From NCBI GenBank assembly GCA_947479915.1, contig CANKAU010000006.1, forward strand, positions 1 through 64,000: 64,000 nucleotides of DNA, written 5' to 3'. Every line of letters begins with the position of its first letter. The first letter of the stretch is position 1. The position numbers were made by a program, and so were the translations under genes. Of the stretch, positions 46,674-55,627 are shown piece by piece. This DNA is from Chloroflexota bacterium. Lineage in GTDB: Bacteria > Chloroflexota > Dehalococcoidia > UBA2979. The notes under the pieces were generated by a model, which worked only from the letters and a program-made list of their open reading frames with translations, made no database searches and was not told where the DNA came from.

Positions 46674-47885
46674 ATGCCCAACAACCCGTCCATGGCCGCC
46701 GCGATCGTCGGCGCCGCGGAGTCCAACAAGATCGGCTACATCGAGGAGGGGACGACCGCTACCAAGCTCCACCTCGAGGCGATCATCAACGTCTGCAAGC
46801 AGACCGGTATCCACCCCTCTGAGATCGAGGGCGTGTTCTCCACCGGCTTCTCGCCGCAGATTGCCGAGCACCTCGGCATCCACCCGAAGTACATGGACAC
46901 CACCGCCGTCGGCGGCTGCTCGTTCATCATGCACGTGCACCACGCACTGGCAGCGATCAACGCGGGCATCATCGACATCGCAGTTGTGTCGCACGGCGAG
47001 GCCGGCTACTCGGCGCGCAAGAACAAGGGCAACGGCACCAACCGCGGCCTGGGCGAGGACCGCTGGTCGGTCGGCAACCAGTTCGAGGTTCCGTACGGCA
47101 TCGCCGGCGCGCCCTCGAACTACGCGCACGCGATGACGCGCCACATGCACCAGTACGGCACCACGAAGGAAGACTTCGCGCAGATCGCCGTCGTGACGCG
47201 CGACTGGGCGACGCTCAACCCGCGCGCCGTGATGCACTCGAAGGACACGCACCCGGCCGGTGGCCCTATGACCGTCCAGGACGTGCTCAACAGCCGCCTC
47301 ATCGCGTGGCCGCTGAACCTGCTGGACATCTGCCTGGTCACCGACCACGGTGGGGCGGTCATTGTCGCCTCCGCCGAGAAGGCCCGCTCGCTCCGCACCC
47401 GCCCGGTGTGGATCGCGGGTGCCGGCGAGAACACCAGCCACTCGTCCATGCTCGAGATGGGCGACTTCACCGCGACGTCCGCCGCGGCCTCGGCCAACTC
47501 CGCCTACAAGATGGCGGGGATGGGCCCGGGCGAGATGGAACTCGCGATGATCTACGACTCGTTCACGATCACCGCGGCGATCACCGCGGAAATGCTCGGC
47601 TTGGCGCCGCGCGGCCAGGGCCACACGCTCTGGGCCGACGGCAAGGCCGGCCCGGGCGGCTCCGGCATCCCGATCAACACCAACGGCGGCGGCCTGTCGT
47701 TCAGCCACTCCGGCATGTACGGCATGATGCTGCTGGTCGAGGCGTACCGGCAGCTGTCCGGCACCGCCGAGGATGGCGTGAACGGCATCGCGGGCAAGCA
47801 GACGTCTGCCAAGACCGCGATCGTCAACGGCACCGGTGGTTCGCTGTCGAACACCGGAACGCTGGTGCTCGTCGCTGACGACTAG
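46674..47885 (+). CDS. thiolase-superfamily (SCPx/Ltp-like) protein
   Basis: GGCSFIMHVHHALAAINAG, NTNGGGLSFSHSGMYGMM, C-terminal GTGGSLSNTGTLVL. Confidence 0.9.
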   Translation: MPNNPSMAAAIVGAAESNKIGYIEEGTTATKLHLEAIINVCKQTGIHPSEIEGVFSTGFSPQIAEHLGIHPKYMDTTAVGGCSFIMHVHHALAAINAGIIDIAVVSHGEAGYSARKNKGNGTNRGLGEDRWSVGNQFEVPYGIAGAPSNYAHAMTRHMHQYGTTKEDFAQIAVVTRDWATLNPRAVMHSKDTHPAGGPMTVQDVLNSRLIAWPLNLLDICLVTDHGGAVIVASAEKARSLRTRPVWIAGAGENTSHSSMLEMGDFTATSAAASANSAYKMAGMGPGEMELAMIYDSFTITAAITAEMLGLAPRGQGHTLWADGKAGPGGSGIPINTNGGGLSFSHSGMYGMMLLVEAYRQLSGTAEDGVNGIAGKQTSAKTAIVNGTGGSLSNTGTLVLVADD

Positions 47886-47938
47886 GCTCATCGGCTAGTC
47901 CCCTCCGGCTAGCCAGAGCGGTCAGTTCGCGACAACAT

Positions 47939-47973
47939 CGAGGGCGGCCCTCCGCAAGGAGGCGCCGCCCTCG
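47939..47973 (+). terminator. GC-rich hairpin with GCAA tetraloop
   Basis: CGAGGGCGGC-CCTCC-gcaa-GGAGG-c-GCCGCCCTCG. Confidence 0.65.
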
Positions 47974-48004
47974 GCTCGTTCCGGGCACCCAGAAGGCGCA
48001 CCGC

Positions 48005-48757
48005 TTGCTCATCGACCTGCACACGCACACCTACCCCCTCTCGTGGGACTCCCAGCTCAACGCGGACGAACTCGTCGCGCGGTCAATGGAGGCCGGACTA
48101 GACGGCATCGTCCTTTCCGAGCACGACTGGGCGTGGAACCCGGACGAGGTCGCCGCGCTCGCGAAGCGCCACAACTTCCTCGTGCTCCACGGCATCGAGG
48201 TGAATACCGATGATGGCCACATCCTGGTCATCGGACCGCGTCGCTACAGCTACGGCATGCACCACACCCGCGAACTCGCGCGTCTCGTCGAGGCTGCCGA
48301 CGGCGTGATGTGGGCCGCGCACCCCAACCGGCGCCACCACCCGTGGGACTGGGAGAGCGAGAAGGAGTGGCAGGACGCCCTCGATCGCGCCGAGCGCAAC
48401 GAGGCCTACGGGCTGGTCGCCGCGCTGGAGGTCGTGAACGGCCGCTACTCGCCGCGCGAGAACCTGATGTCGCAGCGCGTCGCCGAGCGCCTCGCGATGC
48501 CGGGCACCGCCGGCACCGACTCCCACCGCGTCGAGGACATCGGCAAGGCAGCGACCTACTTCGACCGGGACATCAAGACCGCCGCCGACCTGGTCGAGGA
48601 GCTGCGGGCCGGTCGCTGCTGGCCGGTGGACCTCACCACGGGCGGTGTGTCATCCGACGCCCGCTACCACCAGCCCCCAGCCGACCTCGAGGCGGAGCGC
48701 CGCGCGCTGGCCGACCGGCGGGCCGCGTACCTCGCCTCCAGGCAGCCGCTGCCCTGA
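48005..48757 (+). CDS. PHP-domain protein
   Basis: DLHTHTYPLS, ISEHDW-type motif (LSEHDWAW), GTDSHRVEDIG; TTG start. Confidence 0.85.
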   Translation: MLIDLHTHTYPLSWDSQLNADELVARSMEAGLDGIVLSEHDWAWNPDEVAALAKRHNFLVLHGIEVNTDDGHILVIGPRRYSYGMHHTRELARLVEAADGVMWAAHPNRRHHPWDWESEKEWQDALDRAERNEAYGLVAALEVVNGRYSPRENLMSQRVAERLAMPGTAGTDSHRVEDIGKAATYFDRDIKTAADLVEELRAGRCWPVDLTTGGVSSDARYHQPPADLEAERRALADRRAAYLASRQPLP

Positions 48758-48783
48758 CGCCACTCCTGCGTGCGGGGGCGTGA

Positions 48784-48813
48784 TTGACACCCTTGATCGC
48801 CCGTCGATATCGT
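48784..48813 (+). promoter_or_regulatory. sigma70-like promoter upstream of MaoC genes
   Basis: TTGACA - 18 nt - TATCGT. Confidence 0.6.
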
Positions 48814-48866
48814 CGCCCGACGGCGCACACCACGGGTGCGACCGGTGCTCTGGAGACGAGGATCGG

Positions 48867-49346
48867 ATGCCCGACTCGATCGTCACTGCCGAAATGCAGG
48901 CGATGATCGGCCGCGAGGTCGACGAAGGCGTCGCCGAGGTCACCACGACCAGCTGCCGACTCTTCGCCCGCGCGGTGGGACACACCGACCCGATCTTCTT
49001 CGACGTAGAGGCGGCGCTCGCGCGCGGCTATCGCGGGCTCGTCGCCCCGCCAGGCTACCTTGGCACCCCGGTCAACGACCGCCGCCAGGGGCCGCTGGTG
49101 ACCATCCCACGCCCGGTGACGGACATGCGCATCCCGTACAAGCGCATCCTGGACGGCGGCACTTCGTACGAGTACTTCGAGCCGGTGGTGGCGGGTGACG
49201 TGGTGACGTCACGCAGCAAGATCACGCGCTTCGAGGAGCGCCTCGGCTCCATCGGCCCCATGCTCATCACGTACCACGAGACGGCGTACACGCGGCAGGA
49301 CGGGACGCTCGTCGCCAAGATGTACGGCAACGTCATTCACTACTAG
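48867..49346 (+). CDS. MaoC/FAS1-like hot-dog dehydratase (N-terminal type)
   Basis: FARAVGHTDPIFFDVEAALARGYRGLVAPPGYL. Confidence 0.88.
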   Translation: MPDSIVTAEMQAMIGREVDEGVAEVTTTSCRLFARAVGHTDPIFFDVEAALARGYRGLVAPPGYLGTPVNDRRQGPLVTIPRPVTDMRIPYKRILDGGTSYEYFEPVVAGDVVTSRSKITRFEERLGSIGPMLITYHETAYTRQDGTLVAKMYGNVIHY

Positions 49347-49355
49347 GCTCGCACC

Positions 49356-49793
49356 ATGCCCCTCAATTCCGAGCAGGTCTACTACGAGGATGTCCACGAG
49401 GGCGAGGAGATCCCGGCGCTCCGCAAGGCCTGCATCAGTCAGCAGCTGGTGATGTGGGCCGGTGCCTCCGGCGACTTCTATCAAATCCACTACGACCCGG
49501 ACTTCGCCCGCGGCACCGGGCTGGATGGCATCATCGTCCAGGGTGGCCTGAAGAACGCATTCCTCGGTCAGCTGCTGCACGACTGGATCGCTCCGGCGGG
49601 CTTCCTTCGACGCTTCGGGTGCCAGTACCGTGGCATGGACTACCCCAATCAGGAGATCCTGTGCCGGGGTGTCGTGACGAAGAAGTACGAGGAGGCCGGA
49701 CAGGCGCTCATCGACCTTGAGATCTGGACACAGAACGCCGCGGGGAAGAAGACCACCCCGGGCACCGCGACCGTCATCCTCCCGCGCCGCTAG
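49356..49793 (+). CDS. MaoC-like hot-dog dehydratase
   Basis: WAGASGDFYQIHYDPDFARGTGLDGIIVQGGLKNAFL hydratase motif. Confidence 0.9.
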   Translation: MPLNSEQVYYEDVHEGEEIPALRKACISQQLVMWAGASGDFYQIHYDPDFARGTGLDGIIVQGGLKNAFLGQLLHDWIAPAGFLRRFGCQYRGMDYPNQEILCRGVVTKKYEEAGQALIDLEIWTQNAAGKKTTPGTATVILPRR

Positions 49794-49850
49794 CGCAGGG
49801 CTGACGCACTCGGCGGCACGAGCCCCGCAGGGGGAGAACAGGGAACACAC

Positions 49851-50828
49851 ATGGGTGCGCTGGACGGCAAGGTGGCAGTTGTCACCGGCTCAGGACGCGG
49901 CATCGGCCGCGGCATCGCGATGCTCTTCGCCTCGGAGGGCGCGCGCGTCGTCGTGAACGACCCCGGCGTGAACGTGGACGGCTCCGGCGGCGACGCCGGC
50001 CCCGCGCAGACCGTGGTGAACGAGATCATCGCCGCCGGCGGCGAGGCCGTCGCCAGCCTGGACTCAGTCGCGGACACCCAGGCCGCCGAGCACCTGATCG
50101 GCATGGCCCTCGACAACTGGGGCCGCCTCGACATCCTCGTCAACGTCGCGGGCATCCTGCGCGACCGCATGATCTTCAACATGGCGCACGAGGAGTGGGA
50201 CGACGTGATCGCCGTCCACCTCAAGGGCCACTACAACACCATTCGCCCCGCCTCCGTGATCATGCGTCAGCAGCGGTACGGCCGGATCATCAACTTCTCG
50301 TCCGTCTCCGGCATCGTGGGCAACACGGGCCAGTTCAACTACGGCGCCGCGAAGTCCGGCATCGCCGGCATGACGCGGGTCATCGCGCGTGACCTCGGTC
50401 GCTACGGCGTCACCTGCAACGCGATCGCCCCGGGCGCCGCGACGAGGATGACGCAGTCCGTGCCGGACTCCGCGCGCCAGCTGCAGGCCGCCGCCGGTGT
50501 CGCTGCCGTCGCCATCGACCGCACGAAGCAGGAGAGCGCGTTCACCCGCCTCGTCGAGGCGGAGTACATCGCGCCGATGGTTGGCTTCCTCGCCTCGGAT
50601 GCTGCGTGGAACATCAACGGCAACATCTTCTACGTAAACGGCGGCGAGGTGTCGCGCGCCCACCACCCGTCGCCCATGCGCACCGTCTACAAGCGCGGCC
50701 TGTGGACGCTCGACGAACTGGACGACGCCGTGCAGAACGTGCTCCTGAAGGACATCCCCAACCCCGCCCCCCCGCGCGACGACGTCGAGGTCCCTGGCCG
50801 CGACATCGCGGCGCAGGCGCTGGCGTAA
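49851..50828 (+). CDS. SDR-family oxidoreductase
   Basis: TGSGRGIGRG, NVAGILRD, YGAAKSG. Confidence 0.95.
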   Translation: MGALDGKVAVVTGSGRGIGRGIAMLFASEGARVVVNDPGVNVDGSGGDAGPAQTVVNEIIAAGGEAVASLDSVADTQAAEHLIGMALDNWGRLDILVNVAGILRDRMIFNMAHEEWDDVIAVHLKGHYNTIRPASVIMRQQRYGRIINFSSVSGIVGNTGQFNYGAAKSGIAGMTRVIARDLGRYGVTCNAIAPGAATRMTQSVPDSARQLQAAAGVAAVAIDRTKQESAFTRLVEAEYIAPMVGFLASDAAWNINGNIFYVNGGEVSRAHHPSPMRTVYKRGLWTLDELDDAVQNVLLKDIPNPAPPRDDVEVPGRDIAAQALA

Positions 50829-50850
50829 GCGCAGGAAGAGGAGAACAGCT

Positions 50851-51807
50851 ATGGCCCAGCCTCTTGCCGGCCGCTCCATCGTCATCACCGGATCGGGTCG
50901 CGGCATCGGCGCCGAAGTTGCGAAGCTCGCGGGCTCGCTCGGCGCGAACGTGCTCGTCAACGACCCCGGCGTGAACCTCGACGGCTCCGGCGGCGACGCC
51001 GGCCCGGCGCAGAGCGTCGCGAACGAGATCATCGCTGCGGGCGGCACGGCCGCCTACAACACCGACAGCATCGCGACCGAGGAAGGCGGTGAGAACCTCA
51101 TCCGCCAGTGCCTCGACACGTGGGGTCGCGTCGACGGCGTCGTCCACGTCGCGGGCATCCTGCGCGACCGCATGATCTTCAACATGTCGGAGCAGGAGTG
51201 GGACGAGGTCATCGCCGTCCACCTGACCGGCTACTTCAATGTCGCCAAGCCCGCGTCAATCATCATGCGGCAGCAGCGGTTCGGCCGCGTCGTCGCGTTC
51301 TCGTCGTCGTCCGGGCTCATGGGCAACGCCGGACAGGCGAACTACGGCGCGGCGAAGGCCGGCATCGCCGGCGGCGTCCGCTGCCTCGCGCGCGACCTCG
51401 GTCGCTACGGCGTCACCTCGAACGGCATCGCTCCGACGGCGGGCACGAGGATGACGCAGAGCATCCCGGAGGCCGCTCAGAACCTGCGCGCCGCCGCGCC
51501 GACGGCCGTGCAGCGCGCCGAGGACGTTGAGCCGCAGTACCCCGCCGCGAGCTTCGTCGCACCGATGGTGAACTACCTTCTCTCCGACCAGGCGTGGAAC
51601 ATCAACGGCAAGATCTTCCACGTCGCGGGCGGCCAGGTGTCGCTCGCGTACGAGGAGGTCGCCGATAAGACGATCGCGAAGGCCGGCATGTGGACCGTGG
51701 ATGAGCTGCGTGCGGTCGTCCCGACGCGGCTGATGGACGGCGTCATCAACCCGGCCCCGCCGCCCCCGACGCTCGACCTGCCCGGCCGGCCGGTCGCCGC
51801 GCCGTAA
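50851..51807 (+). CDS. SDR-family oxidoreductase (paralog)
   Basis: TGSGRGIGAE, HVAGILRD, YGAAKAG; clearly similar to the preceding gene. Confidence 0.95.
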   Translation: MAQPLAGRSIVITGSGRGIGAEVAKLAGSLGANVLVNDPGVNLDGSGGDAGPAQSVANEIIAAGGTAAYNTDSIATEEGGENLIRQCLDTWGRVDGVVHVAGILRDRMIFNMSEQEWDEVIAVHLTGYFNVAKPASIIMRQQRFGRVVAFSSSSGLMGNAGQANYGAAKAGIAGGVRCLARDLGRYGVTSNGIAPTAGTRMTQSIPEAAQNLRAAAPTAVQRAEDVEPQYPAASFVAPMVNYLLSDQAWNINGKIFHVAGGQVSLAYEEVADKTIAKAGMWTVDELRAVVPTRLMDGVINPAPPPPTLDLPGRPVAAP

Positions 51808-51827
51808 CCGGGCCGCGCAGCCAGAAC

Positions 51828-51856
51828 GAACGGGCCGCTCACTGGGCGGCCCGTTC
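51828..51856. terminator. hairpin between convergent genes
   Basis: GAACGGGCCGC / GCGGCCCGTTC 11-bp perfect stem. Confidence 0.75.
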
Positions 51857-51902
51857 TGCTTCTGTCGTCGCAAGATCTCGATACGTCGAGGCGGCCTCGA
51901 CG

Positions 51903-52481
51903 CTACTCCGGCTCGTCGGAGGCGTCGGGGGCGTCCGGCACGTAGTCCTCGATGTCCTCGGGGAACGACTCCATGTACACGAAGTCGTAGCCGGCGCGGC
52001 GCGTCTCGCGGATGCGGTGGAAGCCAGCCGCGGTGAACGAGGCCTGCGCGCGGGCGTTCCACGTCAGCGTGTGCAGGTAAACGCGGCGCAGTCGCAACTC
52101 GTTGAACAGGTAGCGCAGCATGGTGCGCACGGTGTCGCGGCCGTAGCCGTGCGACCAGTAGTCGCGGTCGCCGATGGTGATGCCCAGCTCAGCCTCGCGC
52201 AGGAACGCGTCGTAGCCGTAGTACATGACGTTGCCGATGTGCTTGCCCGTCGCGCGATCCTCGATCGCAAACGTGCGACGGTGCTGCGTCGGGTACTGAA
52301 GCTCCTCGGACAGCGTCGCGAGGAACGAGGCGAATCGCATCGTCATCGGGCGGGCGGCGTCGTACGCGGCGAGCTCCGGATCGCACCGCCAGGCGTAGTC
52401 GTTCTCGGCGTCGTCTATGCGCTTCTCGCGAAGCCGGACGAGCTCGCCCTCGCCGACGATCTTGGGCTGCGTGGCTGTCAT
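51903..52481 (-). CDS. GNAT-family N-acetyltransferase
   Basis: ELGITIGDRDYWSHGYGRDTVRTMLRYLFNELRLRRVYLHT. Confidence 0.92.
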   Translation of the reverse strand: MTATQPKIVGEGELVRLREKRIDDAENDYAWRCDPELAAYDAARPMTMRFASFLATLSEELQYPTQHRRTFAIEDRATGKHIGNVMYYGYDAFLREAELGITIGDRDYWSHGYGRDTVRTMLRYLFNELRLRRVYLHTLTWNARAQASFTAAGFHRIRETRRAGYDFVYMESFPEDIEDYVPDAPDASDEPE

Positions 52482-52906
52482 GCGGGGATCCTACCGATCT
52501 GCTCCCACGCGCGGTGGAGCATCGGCAACTGGTTCTTGTGCGTCAGCAGTCGCTCGGCCTCGGACAGGTGCCGCCACTCCACCTTGTCGAACTCGTGGTC
52601 GTGGTTGGCCGTGTCGCCGCCGGTCGGCTCCATCAGAAAGTAGTGGACGGTCTTCTGGACGCGCTCACCATCCGGTGCCGTGTACCAGTACTCCACCTGC
52701 CCCACCGTGTCCACAATCCGCACCTCGAGGCCGGTCTCCTCGCGCACCTCGCGCAGGGCCGTCTCCTCCACCGTCTCGCCAGCGTCGGGCGTGCCCTTGG
52801 GGAGCGCCCACAGGCGCTCCGCGGTCCGACCGACAAGGACGATCTCGATGCCCTCCTCGGCGCGGCGGAAGACGATGCCTCCGGCGGACATGGCGGTACG
52901 ACTCAC
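52478..52906 (-). CDS. NUDIX hydrolase
   Basis: GTPDAGETVEETALREVREETGLE Nudix box; start uncertain (52906 GTG or 52891 ATG). Confidence 0.94.
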   Translation of the reverse strand: MSRTAMSAGGIVFRRAEEGIEIVLVGRTAERLWALPKGTPDAGETVEETALREVREETGLEVRIVDTVGQVEYWYTAPDGERVQKTVHYFLMEPTGGDTANHDHEFDKVEWRHLSEAERLLTHKNQLPMLHRAWEQIGRIPA

Positions 52907-53946
52907 AGGAGGTCGTCCTCGTCTTCGAACTGCGGTCCGCGCGAGCGGCCATCCATCATCTCGGCCGTGATCACCTGCACCTCCGCGAGCGCCTCGCGGA
53001 TCGCGTCCTGGATGTGAGGGTCGCGGCGCTCCTTCAACCAGCGGTTGAGGATGCGCTCGACTTCCTCGTTACCGATCTCACCCAGCGCGCGGATCGCGGC
53101 GACCTGGACGTCGTCGTCCTTGTCCTCCGTCGCCAGCATGACCAGCGGCTCGACTGCCTCGTCGAGCAGCAGCTGCCCCGCGGCCTCGGCGGCGGCGGCG
53201 CGCATGTCCGCGTCTTCGTCGTCGAAGTGATAGATGAGCAGGTCGAGCCAGCCCTCCGAAGCGTTCCGGCCCATGGCGCGGATCGCGGCCAGGCGGAGCT
53301 GCGGGCTGCCGACCTCGTACAGGTCGCTGATCATCTCGGCGGTCGACTCGTCCGACCACGCCCCGAGCGCCTCAAGCGCGGTACCGCGTACCTCGTCCGT
53401 CTCCTCGACGTCCTCGACGGCGTCGCGGAGCGCGGCGGTCAACGTCTCGGCGTCGTCGTCCGCGAGCAACCCGAACTCGAGGCCGATGACATAGCTGCCA
53501 AGCGCCTTCGCGATCTCCACACGCACCATCGGCACGGGGTCATCGCGCAGTTGGGAGGCGAGCAGCCGCATGTACTCGGCGCGATCCTGCTCGCGCAGCC
53601 CACGGACGGCGAGCATGCGGGTCGCCGGGTCCGGGTCGCGCAGCGCGGTGAGCGCGACGCGGTGGAAGTCCAGCGCGGCCTCGTCCTCCTCCAGCTGCTG
53701 CATCGCCGCGAGCACCTCGCGACGGCGCGCGGGCTCGATCGTCGGCCAGAGGCGCAGCAGCGACGTCAGCGTCTCGCGGTTCGGTTCCGTGAGTGCGCGC
53801 AGCTTCGCGAGATCGAGGGGCGCCCCGGCGACGATTTCCGCGATCACCTGCTCCGGCGGCACGCCGGGCGTCCGCGGGGCATCGTCCTCGTCATCGAGGT
53901 CGTCAGAGGGGCGTGGTTCGTCGGTCATCTGGTGCTCCATGCCCAT
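52903..53946 (-). CDS. HEAT-repeat protein
   Basis: Repeated A-I-R-A-L-G-type helices (AIRAMGRNAS, AIRALGEIGN, AVRGLREQ). Confidence 0.85.
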   Translation of the reverse strand: MGMEHQMTDEPRPSDDLDDEDDAPRTPGVPPEQVIAEIVAGAPLDLAKLRALTEPNRETLTSLLRLWPTIEPARRREVLAAMQQLEEDEAALDFHRVALTALRDPDPATRMLAVRGLREQDRAEYMRLLASQLRDDPVPMVRVEIAKALGSYVIGLEFGLLADDDAETLTAALRDAVEDVEETDEVRGTALEALGAWSDESTAEMISDLYEVGSPQLRLAAIRAMGRNASEGWLDLLIYHFDDEDADMRAAAAEAAGQLLLDEAVEPLVMLATEDKDDDVQVAAIRALGEIGNEEVERILNRWLKERRDPHIQDAIREALAEVQVITAEMMDGRSRGPQFEDEDDLL

Positions 53947-53989
53947 CTTATCAGTGCGGTCGCGGTGGTCTCGGGCGGTACGCGACGGG

Positions 53990-54985
53990 TCAGTGCTCGG
54001 CGCGCGGCTCGCGCTCCATCAGCGCGCGCACTTCCTCCAGCGGATGCGCCCCCTGGTACAGCACCCGGTCGAGCGCTGAAGTGATCGGCATCTCGACACC
54101 GAGGCGGTCGGCCAGCCGGAGCGCCGCGGGTATAGTCGTTGCGCCCTCGGCAGTCTCGCCGAGCCGCGCGAGCGAGTCCTCCAGCGTGGCACCGCCGGCG
54201 ATCATCTCGCCGAGCCGGCGGTTGCGCGACAGCGGGCTGTACGAGGTCGCGATCAGGTCACCGACGCCAGCCAGCCCCTGGAACGTCATCGCCTCCGCGC
54301 CGGCCGCGATGCCGAGGCGCGTGATCTCGGCGAGCCCGCGCGTGATCAGGGCCGCCTTCGCGTTGTTGCCGAACTGGAAGCCGTCCACCATGCCGCCGGC
54401 GATCGCGATCACGTTCTTCAGCGCCCCGCCGAACTCCACGCCCGCAATGTCCTCGCTGGTGTAGACGCGCAGCGCGCGCGAATGGAACGCCCCGCGCAGC
54501 GCAGCGACCGAGGCGTCGTGCGTCGCGATGACCGTTGAACCAGGCAGCCCCTCGACCACCTCACGCGAGAGGTTGGGGCCGGACAGCACGGCGAGCGGGT
54601 GGCCCGGCAGCGCCTCGCCGAGAATCTCGGACATGCGTCGCCCGGTCTCGAGGTGGATGCCCTTGGTCGCGCTGAGGATGGTCGCGCCCTCGGCGAGCGC
54701 GGGGCACGCGGCGGCGGCATTCGCCGCGAGCGTGTGCGACGGGACGGCGAAGCAGACGAGGTCCGCTCCCGCCAGCGCGTCGGGAAGTGCCGCAACGTGC
54801 AGATTGTCCGGGAACACCACGCCGGGAAGCCGCGGACTGCGCCGGATGGTGCGCAGCGCCTCGGCCTCCGCCTCCGAGCGCGCGACGAGGACGACCGGGA
54901 GGCCTCGACGGGCCATGTGCACGGCGAGCGTGGTGCCCCACGCGGTCACGCCGATCACGGCAGCCTGCGCGAACGTCTCGGCCAC
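53990..54985 (-). CDS. gpsA: glycerol-3-phosphate dehydrogenase [NAD(P)+]
   Basis: GVTAWGTTLAVHMARRG, SGPNLSREV, GGALKNVIAIAGGMVDG. Confidence 0.95.
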   Translation of the reverse strand: MAETFAQAAVIGVTAWGTTLAVHMARRGLPVVLVARSEAEAEALRTIRRSPRLPGVVFPDNLHVAALPDALAGADLVCFAVPSHTLAANAAAACPALAEGATILSATKGIHLETGRRMSEILGEALPGHPLAVLSGPNLSREVVEGLPGSTVIATHDASVAALRGAFHSRALRVYTSEDIAGVEFGGALKNVIAIAGGMVDGFQFGNNAKAALITRGLAEITRLGIAAGAEAMTFQGLAGVGDLIATSYSPLSRNRRLGEMIAGGATLEDSLARLGETAEGATTIPAALRLADRLGVEMPITSALDRVLYQGAHPLEEVRALMEREPRAEH

Positions 54986-54988
54986 GGT

Positions 54989-55627
54989 CTAGTGCGCGCC
55001 GGTCGGGCGCTGCCCGCCACCCTGCCCGAGCTTGGGCTCCGTGCCGGCGAGTAGCCGGCGGATGTTCCCGACGTGGCTGATCTCCACCGCCAGCATCGTG
55101 AGCAGCGCGAAGACGAGGTACGGCGCGGCGAGCCGTTCGAGGTACACAAGCCCGACGACCGCGAGGAAGCCGACGAACACGCCGATCACCGACATGAGCG
55201 AGGCGTACCGGAAGATCGCGAGGATCGCGATCGAGAAGGCGACCACGACGAGCGCGGCCGGCGGCGACACAGCGAGAAACGCCCCGAACGCCGTCGCAAC
55301 GCCGCGTCCGCCTCGGAAGCCGGCGAACACCGGGAAGATGTGGCCGATGACCGCCGCGACCCCGGCGAGCGCAGCCGCCCACGGGTCGTCGAGCACCATG
55401 CGGCCGATGAGCACCGCGGCGGCGCCCTTCGTGATGTCACCGATGACGACGATCAGCGCCCACTTCCAGCCCATGGCCCGCAGCGAGTTCGTGAACCCCG
55501 TCTTACCGGAGCCACGCTGTCGCACGTCACCCACACCGGCGAGCCGCCCAACGATCAGCCCGAACGGGATGCCCCCGAAGAGGTACCCCGCGACAATGCC
55601 GACCGCGATGGCGGCCCATCCACTCAC
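54989..55627 (-). CDS. plsY: glycerol-3-phosphate acyltransferase PlsY
   Basis: GYLFGGIPFGLIVGRLAG, RQRGSGKTGFTNSLR, AGFRGGRGVATAFG. Confidence 0.95.
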   Translation of the reverse strand: MSGWAAIAVGIVAGYLFGGIPFGLIVGRLAGVGDVRQRGSGKTGFTNSLRAMGWKWALIVVIGDITKGAAAVLIGRMVLDDPWAAALAGVAAVIGHIFPVFAGFRGGRGVATAFGAFLAVSPPAALVVVAFSIAILAIFRYASLMSVIGVFVGFLAVVGLVYLERLAAPYLVFALLTMLAVEISHVGNIRRLLAGTEPKLGQGGGQRPTGAH

